A DNA stretch of 64,000 nt from Bacteroidota bacterium (GCA_016722565.1 JADKIU010000001.1:1204970-1268969), one strand, 5' to 3'. Positions 18,926 through 28,194 are shown, counted from the stretch's first letter. The notes: generated from the letters alone by a model not told the origin. Program-made: numbers and translations.

Positions 18926-18958
18926 AAAGGTCGCAATTTTTTCATTGCGACCTTTTTC
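18926..18958. terminator. Bidirectional terminator
   Basis: Stem AAGGTCGCAA (18927-18936) with TTGCGACCTT (18945-18954), A-run on the left and T-run on the right. Serves paaE on the plus strand and the large Asp-box gene on the minus strand. Confidence 0.88.
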
Positions 18959-18982
18959 TTTTTTATGATTGCGGGAATTTAT

Positions 18983-21900
18983 CTACTGCAAACTAATCTC
19001 ACCGCTCTGTATCAACTGCATGTCCTTCGTAATTCTGTAAAAGTATACTCCTTTTGCTTTTTCACTGATATCAATGCGTTGAATATCTGAGTTGGATGTT
19101 GTCTCGTAAATTTTCTTTCCAGTTAGATCAAACACTTCAATATGACTTCCTTTTTCTAATCCGCTAAAATTAAATTGTCCGGATGAAGGATTTGGATAAA
19201 CCGAAATATGAATGTTTGAATTTTGGTCAATAGCTGTTGTTAAAAGATCCGACAAATTGATATTGTCGAGGTAAACAGCTTGTCCATAATGTCCTCGATT
19301 TTGAAATGCAAACAGAATGTTGTTTTGTCCACTATAAGCTAATAAATCAATGGTGTCTTTATCCCATTGTCCGGAAGTAGGAACAAAAATAGCAGAAGTG
19401 AAATCGGGAGCTGTTGCCAATGCAGTAGAGCTTTTAGTATACAATGAAGTATATGTTTGTCCACAATCGGTTGAAATTAAAACAACAAGTGAATCGTTGT
19501 AAGTTCCGCTATATCGCGCATATGCTCTATCGAACGTCAAAATCGGATGAGTTACTGCTGTGAAATCAAATAAAGGAGTTCTCAATTCATCACGCTCCCC
19601 GTTTGCATCATAACTGTAATTGTCAAAAAATACCGATTGAGAGCTTGTTCCAAATCCTCCAACAGCTGTTGAATGTTGCCACACTTGAGCATTCCCTGCA
19701 TAATCATAATTCGACCAATTGGGCGGTGTAGCGGAGGATGCAAACCCTTCAGCGAAAGGTAATGATTGAGAGCTGCTCACAACCATATACGATGACTCGG
19801 TTACCGAATTCGTTCCAAATCCATTTGTACAAGAAAGTGTGACATTGTAGGTGCCTACTGCTGGATAAGTAACTGTTGGATTTTGTAAGGTAGAGGTAGA
19901 AGGTGTTCCTCCAGGGAAACTCCAGCTCCAAGCGGTAGGAGATCCTGTACTTAAATCTGTGAAGGTTACGGTAGTACCCGGACAAATTGTGTTTTCGTTT
20001 ACCGTGAATGAAGGTGCCGGTGGCATGCTCACATTTAATGGAAGTTCCCAAACGCCTCGTCCATAGTAAGCAACTCGTATCAGGCTCGATGTCGTTCCGG
20101 GGTTATAAACCATAAAATCTTGAATGTTTGCAACTGTTGGTAAGTTGTATGAAATATTTGTCCACAAAGCACTTCCGACTTCTTTATAATAAACTCCCTT
20201 TGCGCTGCATACATACATCGCTTCATTGGTATTAAATTCATCATGATAAATTTTGATGATATTTACTCCAACGGGTAGGTTAGAACTTACATCCGTCCAC
20301 GTTGAACCTTTATTGGATGAACGATATACTTTACTTCCACAAGAAACATAAACAATATTGGGGTTGCTTTTTATTCCTGCGATGCTAGCATACAAAGCAG
20401 TAGATCCCGGAGCGGTATACATTGTAAACGTTGGTGATGGAGCCAGTGCATTGTCACTACGATAAACTTTATTGGATGCAGTAACAACATACAGCATAGT
20501 AGAATCTGCCGGAGAACTATTTATTGCTTTTACTTGCTGGTTGAAGGTGGATATTTGTGTCCACGTTGGTGTTCCTGCATTCAAATTGGTTGTTCTCCAG
20601 ATATTTTGTTCACCAGAAAATCCTGTTGTTGTTATGTTTTTTCTGAATTCGAGAACAATATTATTGGTGGGAGTAAAGGGTAGATTATAACTAGCATCTG
20701 AGCCGGTAACAATTCGTCTATCGCCATTTTCATAATAATAAACCATATTGTTGGTTAAATAGTCAAAAGACGATCGGCTGCCCCAATCACCACCTCTGTT
20801 TGTTTTCCAGCTGCCTGAGCTATAATACAATTCACCATTGTCTTGAGTTCCAATGCTAATCATATCTTGTTTAATCGGACTTTGTGATGCATGATAAATT
20901 TCGGTAGCGGATAATCCATTTGACCTTTGCGTCCAATTGTCTCCGTTATCCAAACTACGCCAAACACCGCCATCATTGATGCTGAATAATTTTCCTGGGA
21001 AAGTTGGATGATAAGCAATTCCATGCATGTCCGTATGCAAATTCGCCCACCAATCAGTTAATTGTGTCCATGATACACCACCATTTGTGCTTCTCCATAC
21101 AACGTGTGACACAACAAATAGGTTGTTGGGATTACTAGGGTCTGCGGTCATTGAAAAATTATAATTCCCCTGTCCACCTCCAATATCAGTTGCGTCATAA
21201 CCAACAATTGATTGGGTGGTACTCGTATAAACAGTTGTGAAAGAAGCACCGCTGTTTGTTGATTTTAAGATTGTTCCATTTTGTTTGACCATCCCAACAT
21301 AAACAATGCTCGGGTTTGCAGCGCTTACGGCTATTCTCATTCCTTCACCGCTTCCGCCTCCGGGTATGGTAACACCAGCTGTTGTTTGAACCCAAGTGGT
21401 TCCAAAGTCTGTCGATTTCCAAAATTGTGAATGTGTAACAGCATACAAGGTTGTGCTACTGCCCGGTTGAAATTGCATGTCCGTAAAATCGCCTCCTGTT
21501 TTTACTAAAACCCAGTTGGCTCCTGCATTTGTAGATTTATAAATTCCGTTGTTTGTTGCTGTAACCAATATATTATTATTGGTAGGCGACATTAAAATTT
21601 CAATTGGTAATAAATTTCCCAGTCCGGTGGTGGATTGTGTCCATGTTGCTCCCGCATCCGTACTTTTCCAAATCCCAAAATCTCCGCCATAATAATTTGC
21701 ATCCCCAGTTCCGAGATAAAGAATGTTGTCGTCTGTATAATCGATGCAAACAGATGCACAGGCAGTGGCGGGTAAATTGTCGCTTCCTGTTTTTACCCAC
21801 GAGTTTGCACTATCACTACTGATCCATAATCCTCCTGATGCACTCACGGCATACATTTTCAGTGGGTTGGTTGGATGGAATTTTAGTTGAGAGACCCTTC

Positions 21901-22042
21901 CAATACCGTTTATTTGGCCGGAAATATCCGTAGGGAAAAGATTAGGGCCAGTCGATTGCCACGTTGTTCCAGGTTGCGCAACACACTTTGTGGTAATTAA
22001 TAATATGGCAAAAAGTAGATAGGTATATTTAAATATGTTCAT
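18983..22042 (-). CDS. Large secreted Asp-box/PKD protein with T9SS sorting domain
   Basis: One thousand and nineteen residues, surface-exported. Signal peptide (about 1-22), a sortilin/VPS10-like Asp-box propeller region (about 25-660; STDAGATW, STNAGANW, STDFGTTW, STNSGASF, SLDNGDNW, SSNKGSTW), a PKD domain (about 672-745; WSWSFPGGTPSTS, YPAVGTYNVTL), a choice-of-anchor/MAM-like sandwich (about 760-930; LPFAEGFASSATPPNW, DELRTPLFDF), and a T9SS CTD (about 950-1019; VYPNPSSGQFNF, GVYFYRI). The architecture suggests adhesion or polymer binding. The upstream gene is a small exported protein 30 bases away. No catalytic motif seen. Confidence 0.88.
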   Translation of the reverse strand: MNIFKYTYLLFAILLITTKCVAQPGTTWQSTGPNLFPTDISGQINGIGRVSQLKFHPTNPLKMYAVSASGGLWISSDSANSWVKTGSDNLPATACASVCIDYTDDNILYLGTGDANYYGGDFGIWKSTDAGATWTQSTTGLGNLLPIEILMSPTNNNILVTATNNGIYKSTNAGANWVLVKTGGDFTDMQFQPGSSTTLYAVTHSQFWKSTDFGTTWVQTTAGVTIPGGGSGEGMRIAVSAANPSIVYVGMVKQNGTILKSTNSGASFTTVYTSTTQSIVGYDATDIGGGQGNYNFSMTADPSNPNNLFVVSHVVWRSTNGGVSWTQLTDWWANLHTDMHGIAYHPTFPGKLFSINDGGVWRSLDNGDNWTQRSNGLSATEIYHASQSPIKQDMISIGTQDNGELYYSSGSWKTNRGGDWGSRSSFDYLTNNMVYYYENGDRRIVTGSDASYNLPFTPTNNIVLEFRKNITTTGFSGEQNIWRTTNLNAGTPTWTQISTFNQQVKAINSSPADSTMLYVVTASNKVYRSDNALAPSPTFTMYTAPGSTALYASIAGIKSNPNIVYVSCGSKVYRSSNKGSTWTDVSSNLPVGVNIIKIYHDEFNTNEAMYVCSAKGVYYKEVGSALWTNISYNLPTVANIQDFMVYNPGTTSSLIRVAYYGRGVWELPLNVSMPPAPSFTVNENTICPGTTVTFTDLSTGSPTAWSWSFPGGTPSTSTLQNPTVTYPAVGTYNVTLSCTNGFGTNSVTESSYMVVSSSQSLPFAEGFASSATPPNWSNYDYAGNAQVWQHSTAVGGFGTSSQSVFFDNYSYDANGERDELRTPLFDFTAVTHPILTFDRAYARYSGTYNDSLVVLISTDCGQTYTSLYTKSSTALATAPDFTSAIFVPTSGQWDKDTIDLLAYSGQNNILFAFQNRGHYGQAVYLDNINLSDLLTTAIDQNSNIHISVYPNPSSGQFNFSGLEKGSHIEVFDLTGKKIYETTSNSDIQRIDISEKAKGVYFYRITKDMQLIQSGEISLQ

Positions 22043-22072
22043 TGTCGATAGGTTTTTAATGCGATTAAGAAA

Positions 22073-22507
22073 TTATTTTTTTTGTTCTTGCCAAAGTTTT
22101 AATTGCTCATCTGCACTCAAAATTCTTCCGTCTTCTTGCACGTATGGTTTAACTTTTAATTGCCAATGCTTAAATTTTTTGACGTCCAATTTGTATTTTC
22201 TTATTTCCTCTTCTGCTCGTTCTTCTTTCGATTTAAAAAAGCGTTGAAGGAAATTTTGTTTTTCTGAGGCAGATTTTTTTTGCCCAATAATTTCATCTTC
22301 TTCTGAAGGCATTTTTCGGATGGACCAAAATTCATCGTAAGCTTTCACTGTCTCAAAATAATTTGCATTTGGATCATTCATCATCTCTATCCAATAAGGG
22401 TGTTTTGAATAATTTGGCGTTTGTTTATTCTTCTGTGAAAAGGAAAGATTGATAAATAATAGCATTGAAAGTGCTATTAAGAAAAATTTTAGAGTGATAT
22501 TTTTCAT
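22073..22507 (-). CDS. Small exported hypothetical protein
   Basis: One hundred and forty-four residues with a signal peptide ending in SFSQ. The mature part (KHPYWIEMMNDPNANYFETV, KAYDEFWSIRKMPSEEDEII) is charged and helical. I have seen this style of short protein beside large Asp-box T9SS proteins in this phylum but cannot name a family. It starts 30 bases upstream of the T9SS protein, on the same strand, so the pair is probably one transcript and possibly one surface complex. Confidence 0.72.
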   Translation of the reverse strand: MKNITLKFFLIALSMLLFINLSFSQKNKQTPNYSKHPYWIEMMNDPNANYFETVKAYDEFWSIRKMPSEEDEIIGQKKSASEKQNFLQRFFKSKEERAEEEIRKYKLDVKKFKHWQLKVKPYVQEDGRILSADEQLKLWQEQKK

Positions 22508-22666
22508 TGCAAATTGTATTTTGTTTAGAACAAATTAAGTAGTTAAACGTTTTGTTATCAAACACAAAACAAAGAAATTATTAGTAATCGGTACTCTTGC
22601 TGAATCTGATTTTTGTAAGAAATACAGCACTTTATAACGATTAAAACCATTAATTTTATCTTCAAT

Positions 22667-22697
22667 TTTGTAAAAACTGATTTAATCCGTATTTTTA
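22667..22697 (+). promoter_or_regulatory. Promoter of the paaABCD operon
   Basis: TTTG at 22667-22670, 19-base spacer, TATTTTTA at 22690-22697 (one change from TAnnTTTG), 21 bases before the paaA start codon. Confidence 0.6.
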
Positions 22698-22718
22698 TAG
22701 CTTATAAGATTGATTACT

Positions 22719-23660
22719 ATGGAAGACGCAAAACAACTGGAAGCTTTTGAAGCAAAAATTGCTTCAGGACAAAAAATAGAACCGAAAGATTGGATGCCGG
22801 AAGCATACCGCAAACAATTGGTTCGTATGATGAGTCAGCATGCTCATTCAGAAATTGTTGGAATGTTGCCGGAAGGAAACTGGATTACCCGTGCTCCCAA
22901 CTTACGCAGAAAAGCAATTTTATTAGCGAAAGTGCAAGATGAAGCCGGACATGGTTTGTACTTATACAGCGCAACAGAAACATTGGGTGTTGATCGTGCT
23001 GAATTATTAGCTCAATTGCATACCGGAAAAGCAAAATATTCCAGCATCTTTAATTATCCAACATTAACCTGGGCCGATATCGGAGCAATTGGTTGGTTGG
23101 TAGATGGTGCAGCAATTATGAATCAAACGGCTTTGGCACGCGGTTCTTACGGACCGTATTGTCGGGCAATGATCCGCATTTGTAAAGAAGAGAGTTTTCA
23201 CAACCGTCAGGGATATGAAATCATGATGTCGTTAGCACAAGGAACGTCTGAACAAAAAGCATTGGCGCAAGATGCGTTAAATCGCTGGTGGTGGCCCGCT
23301 ATTATGATGTTAGGACCAAGTGACGATCAATCACCAAACAGTGATCAGTTAATGCGTTGGAAAGTGAAAATGGAAAGTAACGATGCCATTCGTCAACGTT
23401 TTATTGATAGAACCGTTCCTCAAGCGGATTTTATCGGATTAACTATTCCTGATAAAGACATGACGTTTGATGAAAAAACAGGACATTATACCCATGGACC
23501 AATTAATTGGGATGAATTTTTTGATGTGATTAAAGGAAATGGTCCCTGCAATGCAAAGCGTTTGAAAGCAAGAGTTGATGCAGATAAAAAAGGAGCATGG
23601 GTGCGTGAAGCCGCATCTGCTTATGCTGCAAAACAAGCAAAAGAAAAACAAGTAGCATAA
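22719..23660 (+). CDS. paaA: Phenylacetyl-CoA epoxidase catalytic subunit PaaA
   Basis: Diiron monooxygenase subunit that turns phenylacetyl-CoA into its ring 1,2-epoxide, in complex with PaaB, PaaC and PaaE. Diiron ligand segments are visible: HSEIVGMLPEGNW, KVQDEAGHGLYLY (ExxH) and KEESFHNRQGYE (ExxxH region), and the substrate-lining WWWPAIMML follows. Start chosen at the ATG at 22719, not the TTG nine bases upstream. Three hundred and thirteen residues, as usual. The stop is followed by an 88-base gap holding repeat arms before paaB. Confidence 0.95.
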   Translation: MEDAKQLEAFEAKIASGQKIEPKDWMPEAYRKQLVRMMSQHAHSEIVGMLPEGNWITRAPNLRRKAILLAKVQDEAGHGLYLYSATETLGVDRAELLAQLHTGKAKYSSIFNYPTLTWADIGAIGWLVDGAAIMNQTALARGSYGPYCRAMIRICKEESFHNRQGYEIMMSLAQGTSEQKALAQDALNRWWWPAIMMLGPSDDQSPNSDQLMRWKVKMESNDAIRQRFIDRTVPQADFIGLTIPDKDMTFDEKTGHYTHGPINWDEFFDVIKGNGPCNAKRLKARVDADKKGAWVREAASAYAAKQAKEKQVA

Positions 23661-23667
23661 ATTGTTG

Positions 23668-23745
23668 ATCGTTTTTGGTTGTGAGTTGTTGGAAAACACT
23701 TTATGACCAGAGCTAACAACTTTAAACTAATAACTAACAACTAAG
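23668..23745. repeat. Empty GTTGTTAG-type inverted-repeat site between paaA and paaB
   Basis: Left arm TTTTTGGTTGTGAGTTGTTGG (23672-23692 approx.) and right arm ACTAATAACTAACAACTAAG (just before paaB) are imperfect complements. The same words flank the four-helix-bundle gene at 27.8-28.2 kb, but here only about 20 bases lie between the arms. Right arm ends seven bases before the paaB ATG. Confidence 0.6.
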
Positions 23746-23748
23746 ATT

Positions 23749-24036
23749 ATGAGTGATTCACAATGGCCGGTATGGGAAGTATTTGTACAAGCAAATCCGG
23801 GAATATCACACAAGCACGTGGGTAACGTTCATGCAGCTGATGCTGAAATGGCAATTCAAAATGCGCGCGATGTATATACGCGTAGAAGCGAAGGTATTAG
23901 TATTTGGGTAGTTCCAGCGAATGCAATTTCGGCTTCCAGCCCGGAAGATCAAGGTGCATTTTTTGAACCATCCAACGATAAACCGTATCGCCACCCCACA
24001 TTTTATAAAATTCCGGAAGGAGTAAAATATTTATAA
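23749..24036 (+). CDS. paaB: Phenylacetyl-CoA epoxidase subunit PaaB
   Basis: Ninety-five residues; WPVWEVFVQANPGISHKHVG and ARDVYTRRSEGISIWVVPA are the hallmarks of PaaB, a small structural subunit that bridges the PaaA-PaaC pairs. Ends FYKIPEGVKYL. Length usual. Four bases separate its stop from paaC, so these are translated together. Confidence 0.95.
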   Translation: MSDSQWPVWEVFVQANPGISHKHVGNVHAADAEMAIQNARDVYTRRSEGISIWVVPANAISASSPEDQGAFFEPSNDKPYRHPTFYKIPEGVKYL

Positions 24037-24040
24037 TCAA

Positions 24041-24799
24041 ATGACATTACAAGAAGCAAAATTTGAATACTTACTGCGCTTAGGTGATAGCAGTTTGATT
24101 ATCGGTCACCGTTTGTCGGAGTGGTGTGGACATGGACCAATTCTGGAGGAAGATATCGCGTTGATTAATATCGCTTTGGATTTTGTTGGCAATGCTACTT
24201 CTATTTTAGGTTATGCCGGACAAGTTGAAGGAAAAGGTAGAACAGAGGATGATTTGGCATTTATGCGTGGCGAAAGAGAATTTCGTAATTTATTAATTAC
24301 CGAACAACCCAACGGAGATTTTGCAAATACGATTGCTCGTCAATTTTTATTTGATACGTATATGTTTTTCTTATACGAAGAATTAAAAAGTAGTAAAGAC
24401 GAAACCATTGCAGCAATTGCTGTAAAGTCTCATAAGGAAATTACGTATCACTTGCGTCATACAACGGAATGGATGTTGCGCTTAGGAGATGGAACGGCAG
24501 AAAGTCATGAGCGTTTGCAAAATGGGTTAAACGATTTGTGGATGTTTACTTCTGAAATGTTTGACATGGATGAGGTGGATACACTATTGATGAAAGAAGG
24601 CATTGCTCCTGATTTAAATAAAGTGAAAGCAAATTGGGAAAAACGCGTTCATGAAGTGTTGGCTGAAGCAACCTTAGAAATTCCAACAACCACTTTCAAG
24701 CAAAAAGGTAGTAAAGAAGGGAAACATTCTGAGCACTTAGGGTTTTTATTAGCGGAAATGCAATACGTGCATAGAGCGTATCCTGGAGCCAAATGGTAG
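24041..24799 (+). CDS. paaC: Phenylacetyl-CoA epoxidase structural subunit PaaC
   Basis: Two hundred and fifty-two residues, ferritin-like helical protein related to PaaA but without a complete diiron site; it supports PaaA in the oxygenase core. Recognisable by RLGDSSLIIGHRLSEWCGHGP at the start and EITYHLRHTTEWMLRLGDGT in the middle. Follows paaB by four bases. Confidence 0.94.
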   Translation: MTLQEAKFEYLLRLGDSSLIIGHRLSEWCGHGPILEEDIALINIALDFVGNATSILGYAGQVEGKGRTEDDLAFMRGEREFRNLLITEQPNGDFANTIARQFLFDTYMFFLYEELKSSKDETIAAIAVKSHKEITYHLRHTTEWMLRLGDGTAESHERLQNGLNDLWMFTSEMFDMDEVDTLLMKEGIAPDLNKVKANWEKRVHEVLAEATLEIPTTTFKQKGSKEGKHSEHLGFLLAEMQYVHRAYPGAKW

Positions 24800-24842
24800 C
24801 TTTTGAATAATAAATCTCTATGTATAATACACTTTTCATTTC

Positions 24843-24876
24843 GTAGCGTCATTGCGAGAGAAACGAAGCAATCTCA
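24843..24876. repeat. Dispersed GTCATTGCGAG...GAAGCAATCTC repeat
   Basis: The 82-base gap between paaC and paaD contains a copy of the widely scattered repeat whose two ends are GTCATTGCGAG and GAAGCAATCTC. It is not coding: an in-frame extension of paaD through it is merely an open frame. Confidence 0.65.
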
Positions 24877-24881
24877 TCCTA

Positions 24882-25376
24882 ATGGTCTCTAATTATAGCA
24901 TAGAACAAATCTTCAAACTCCTTTCAGAAATACCTGATCCTGAAATTCCTGTTATCAATATTATTGAACTTGGTATTTTACGTGAAGTAAAGTTTGTAGA
25001 TGAGGTGTGTGTAATTGTTATTACTCCAACCTACACCGGCTGCCCAGCCATGAAAGTGATTGAGGATGATATTCGAATAAAACTCAAAGAAATTGGAATC
25101 GAAAAGGTGAACGTGGAGTTGGTCTATTCTCCTGCCTGGACGACCGATTGGATTTCGGATGAAGCAAAAGAAAAATTAAGAGCATATGGCATTGCTCCTC
25201 CCGATCATTCTTCGGTCGATAAAAAAGTATTACTCGGGAAAGCCCGCGATTTAAAATGTCCCCTCTGCGGATCCATTCATACTGAAATGATTTCTCAATT
25301 TGGCTCTACAGCCTGTAAGGCTTTGTATCGTTGCCTCGACTGTAAAGAACCTTTCGATTATTTTAAATGTTTATAG
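24882..25376 (+). CDS. paaD: PaaD, assembly factor of the phenylacetyl-CoA epoxidase (MIP18/DUF59 family)
   Basis: One hundred and sixty-four residues from the ATG at 24882. The DUF59/MIP18 region (LLSEIPDPEIPVINIIELGI, TPTYTGCPAM) holds the reactive Cys near residue 55. The C-terminal 40 residues carry a zinc-ribbon-like CPLCG...ACK...CLDCKEPF pattern typical of PaaD. PaaD is thought to help mature the iron centres of PaaA. Open frame extends upstream only through a dispersed repeat, hence this start. The last gene of paaABCD before the sensor kinase. Confidence 0.92.
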   Translation: MVSNYSIEQIFKLLSEIPDPEIPVINIIELGILREVKFVDEVCVIVITPTYTGCPAMKVIEDDIRIKLKEIGIEKVNVELVYSPAWTTDWISDEAKEKLRAYGIAPPDHSSVDKKVLLGKARDLKCPLCGSIHTEMISQFGSTACKALYRCLDCKEPFDYFKCL

Positions 25377-25434
25377 TTTAATGTTTCGATAAATTGTCGT
25401 ATATTTACGATAAGAATCTAAAATTATACTACGA

Positions 25435-26942
25435 ATGTCTGTTTTGGATAAACATACTACTACTCAACTACTGAATCATTTTACTGAAGGTGTTGTATTG
25501 CTGAATACAAAACATCAAATCATTTTTTGTTCAGATTTTTTTATTTCACTCATCGGTTATTCTAACGAACAGTTGACAAATAAATCGGTGGATGATTTAT
25601 TTTTCGATAAGAAAAAGGAAATGGTCGCACTTTTTGAGGCAGCCAATTATTCCGAATCAATCGTTTTTTATACGCCATTGCAAAAGAAAGACGGCTCTCA
25701 GTTTGTTGCACGTGTTCGGTTAATTAAAAATACGAACACAGACGAAGAAGGTCGTTTCATACTTTACATAAAAGATAATTCTCCCTATCAACGGATTCGT
25801 AAGGACCTGTTGAAAAAACACTTACAGTTGAACATCTTTCTAAATCGAGAAAAATTAGAGATGGAAAATTGGATGATGCGATTTATGAAATTCTCGAAAT
25901 GGCATCTCGTTCAGTAAATACGCAGCGTGTAAATGCTTGGTTGTTTACTCCAACCTATTCCGAAATTCATTGTATTGGTAATTTTGATGCGCTTCAAAAT
26001 AAGCTGGTTGCCCAAGGTGATCTGCCCCGTATTGCAATGCCGAACTATTTTAAATTGTTCGAATCGGAAAAAATAATTATTTCCTCTGATGCCTATGTTG
26101 ATTCTAAAACACATGAGTTGCTGGATATTTATTTGAAGCCACATAACATCCGCTCATTAATGGATATCCCTATTCGTATTGAAGGAGAAATGATTGGTGT
26201 ATTGTGTTTTGAACACACCAATTCTCCACGTGAATGGAATTTGCAAGAACAGAAATTCGGATTGGTTATCGCACAAATTATTTCCCTAGCCTTAGAAACA
26301 AGTGAAAAGCAAAAGGCCCGAAACGACTTGGAAGTTGCCTTAAACGAACAAAAGGTATTGTTGCAAGAAGTGCATCATCGCGTTAAAAACAACTTAACAA
26401 TTATCTCCAGTTTGTTGAATTTGCAAGCCAACAAAGCAAAAGATGAGTACCATAAAAAATTGTTTTATGAATCTCGTGATCGTTTAAATTCGATTGCAAC
26501 GGTACATCAATTGTTGTATCAATCCAAATCGTATTCGAGTGTTAATTTTAAACACTATTTAGAAGAGATTTTATCCAATTTGCATAGCTCTTTTGATAGT
26601 GATCATAAAGAAATAGTTATGAAAAAAGGAATTAATGATGTTGAATTGGATGTGTCAACCGCTATTCCTTTAGCACTTATTGTGAACGAATTGGTGACCA
26701 ACTCTTATAAACATGCTTTTAACAATCAACAGGAAGGAACAATCGAAGTTTCGTTGATTGAAAACAACAAAAAAGTATTTTTAAGAATCAAAGATTCTGG
26801 TCCAGGTTATGATTTCGACAATGCCGCAGCATCCTCTGTTGGTTTGGATATTATCCATGGATTAATCGATCAGATAAATGCAACATTAACGTACGAAAAT
26901 CAATCTGGTTCCACCTACGATATCCGTTTCACCAAATCCTGA
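25435..26942 (+). pseudogene. PAS-GAF sensor histidine kinase (HisKA_2 type), frameshifted near 25870
   Basis: Two overlapping frames together make one protein: residues 1-140 (PAS domain; LLNTKHQIIFCSDFFISLIG) end in the wrong frame after NREKLEMEN, and the second frame resumes LDDAIYEILEMASRSVNTQR, a GAF domain (to about RIEGEMIGVLCFEHTNSP), then HisKA_2 (EVHHRVKNNLTIISSLLNLQA, phospho-acceptor His) and HATPase (NELVTNSYKHAF, KDSGPGYDF). One missing T in GAAAATTGGATG (25863-25874) restores the frame, so a sequencing or assembly deletion is likely. No response regulator is adjacent. Its place inside the paa cluster suggests, but does not prove, control of these genes. Confidence 0.8.
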
Positions 26943-27002
26943 TAATTCCCCTTTTTTTATTGGCTAATTGCAGTTATATTTGGTCTGTTAAACAACCAAA
27001 TT

Positions 27003-27782
27003 ATGACAACATTTATAAAATCAGAAACCGATGGTGGCGTTTTGAAAATTACGCTGAATCGTCCCGATAAATTCAACAGTTTTAATCGTGCGATGGCATT
27101 AGAACTTCAAGCAGCCTTGGACAAAGCAGCATCCGATAAATCGATTCGTGCTGTTTTGTTAACCGGAGAAGGAAAAGCATTTTGTGCAGGACAAGATCTT
27201 TCGGAAGCAATGGATACAAGCGGTCCGGGAATTGAACGCATTGTTCGAGAACATTACAATCCCATTATCCTAAAAATAAGAAACCTTGAAAAACCTGTTG
27301 TTTGTGCTGTAAATGGTGTGGCTGCAGGAGCGGGAGCAAACATTGCCTTGGCTTGTGATGTGGTAATTGCTGCTGCATCAGTCGCGTTTATACAAGCGTT
27401 TAGTAAAATCGGATTGATCCCGGATAGCGGTGGAACATTCTTTCTACCTCGTTTAATTGGTTTTGGAAAAGCATCGGCATTGATGATGCTGGGTGATAAA
27501 GTGTCTGCAGCAGATGCAGAAAAAATGGGAATGGTCTATAAAATGGTAGATGATGCCAATCTGCAAACGGAATCAAATGTGATTGCAAAAACATTGGCGG
27601 AAATGCCGACAAAAGGAATCGGATACACAAAATTGTTGCTGAATAAATCCATGTCGAATAATTTAGTAGATCAATTAACGTACGAAGGTGATATGCAAGT
27701 GCACGCTGCATCAACCTATGATTATACCGAAGGGGTGAATGCATTTTTAGAAAAAAGAAAACCAACTTTCAAAGGTGAATAA
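27003..27782 (+). CDS. paaG: Enoyl-CoA hydratase/isomerase PaaG (ring-epoxide isomerase)
   Basis: Crotonase-fold enzyme, 259 residues. The oxyanion-hole segments AFCAGQDLSEAMD (about 58-70) and NGVAAGAGANIALACD (about 102-117) and the acid-bearing SKIGLIPDSGGTFFLPRLIG are clear. Following PaaABCE, PaaG converts the ring epoxide to the oxepin. Assignment as PaaG over PaaF rests on similarity to PaaG-like sequences and the absence of a second crotonase in the window. A -7 box TATATTTG is present at 26975-26982, indicating a possible internal promoter. Confidence 0.86.
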   Translation: MTTFIKSETDGGVLKITLNRPDKFNSFNRAMALELQAALDKAASDKSIRAVLLTGEGKAFCAGQDLSEAMDTSGPGIERIVREHYNPIILKIRNLEKPVVCAVNGVAAGAGANIALACDVVIAAASVAFIQAFSKIGLIPDSGGTFFLPRLIGFGKASALMMLGDKVSAADAEKMGMVYKMVDDANLQTESNVIAKTLAEMPTKGIGYTKLLLNKSMSNNLVDQLTYEGDMQVHAASTYDYTEGVNAFLEKRKPTFKGE

Positions 27783-27812
27783 GTTGGTTGGTTGTTGGTT
27801 GTTAGTTGTTGG
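27783..27812. repeat. Left inverted-repeat arm before four-helix-bundle gene 1
   Basis: GTTGTTAGTTGTTGG at 27798-27812 is an exact complement of CCAACAACTAACAAC at 28209-28223; upstream bases add further GTTGG words right after the paaG stop. Arms enclose the gene at 27829-28194. Confidence 0.7.
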
Positions 27813-27828
27813 AAAGTAAAATGAAGTT

Positions 27829-28194
27829 ATGAGTTACAAAGTATATAATGATTTGGATGTTTGGAAAGAAACTAGAAAATTGGTAAAACACGTTTATGAT
27901 TTAACAAAAATGTTTCCCAAAGAAGAGATGTATGGATTGTCTAATCAAATGCGAAGATGCGCAGTGTCTATTCCTTCTAATATAGCAGAAGGTTGTGGAC
28001 GAAATCATGCAAAAGATTCAATTCAATTTTTTTATATTAGTAGAGGTTCCTTGTTTGAATTGGAAACTCAATTATATCTTGCATTTGACCAAAATTATAT
28101 TGATGAAGAAACACTTGAGTTGTCAATTGAATACACTACAACCTGCAAAAAATTATTGAATGGATTTATAAATTATTACCTAAAGCTAAACTAG
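27829..28194 (+). CDS. Four-helix-bundle protein (23S rRNA IVP/S23-like), copy 1
   Basis: One hundred and twenty-one residues with the family's hallmark GLSNQMRRCAVSIPSNIAEGCGR (here written in shorter parts: QMRRCAVSIPSNIAEG, residues 40-55) and SLFELETQLYLA. This family (PF05635-like) was first seen as the ORF in intervening sequences of 23S rRNA; its function is unknown. It has no evident link to phenylacetate breakdown, yet it sits between paaG and paaH on the same strand. Inverted-repeat arms bracket the gene: left arm 16 bases before its ATG, and right arm 15 bases after its stop, inside the start of paaH. A second family member is inserted 4 kb downstream. Confidence 0.9.
   Translation: MSYKVYNDLDVWKETRKLVKHVYDLTKMFPKEEMYGLSNQMRRCAVSIPSNIAEGCGRNHAKDSIQFFYISRGSLFELETQLYLAFDQNYIDEETLELSIEYTTTCKKLLNGFINYYLKLN

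Noticed and set aside
24852..24881. Upstream extension of paaD
   Set aside because: Lies in the dispersed GTCATTGCGAG repeat and lacks a usual start; PaaD normally begins near the ATG at 24882.
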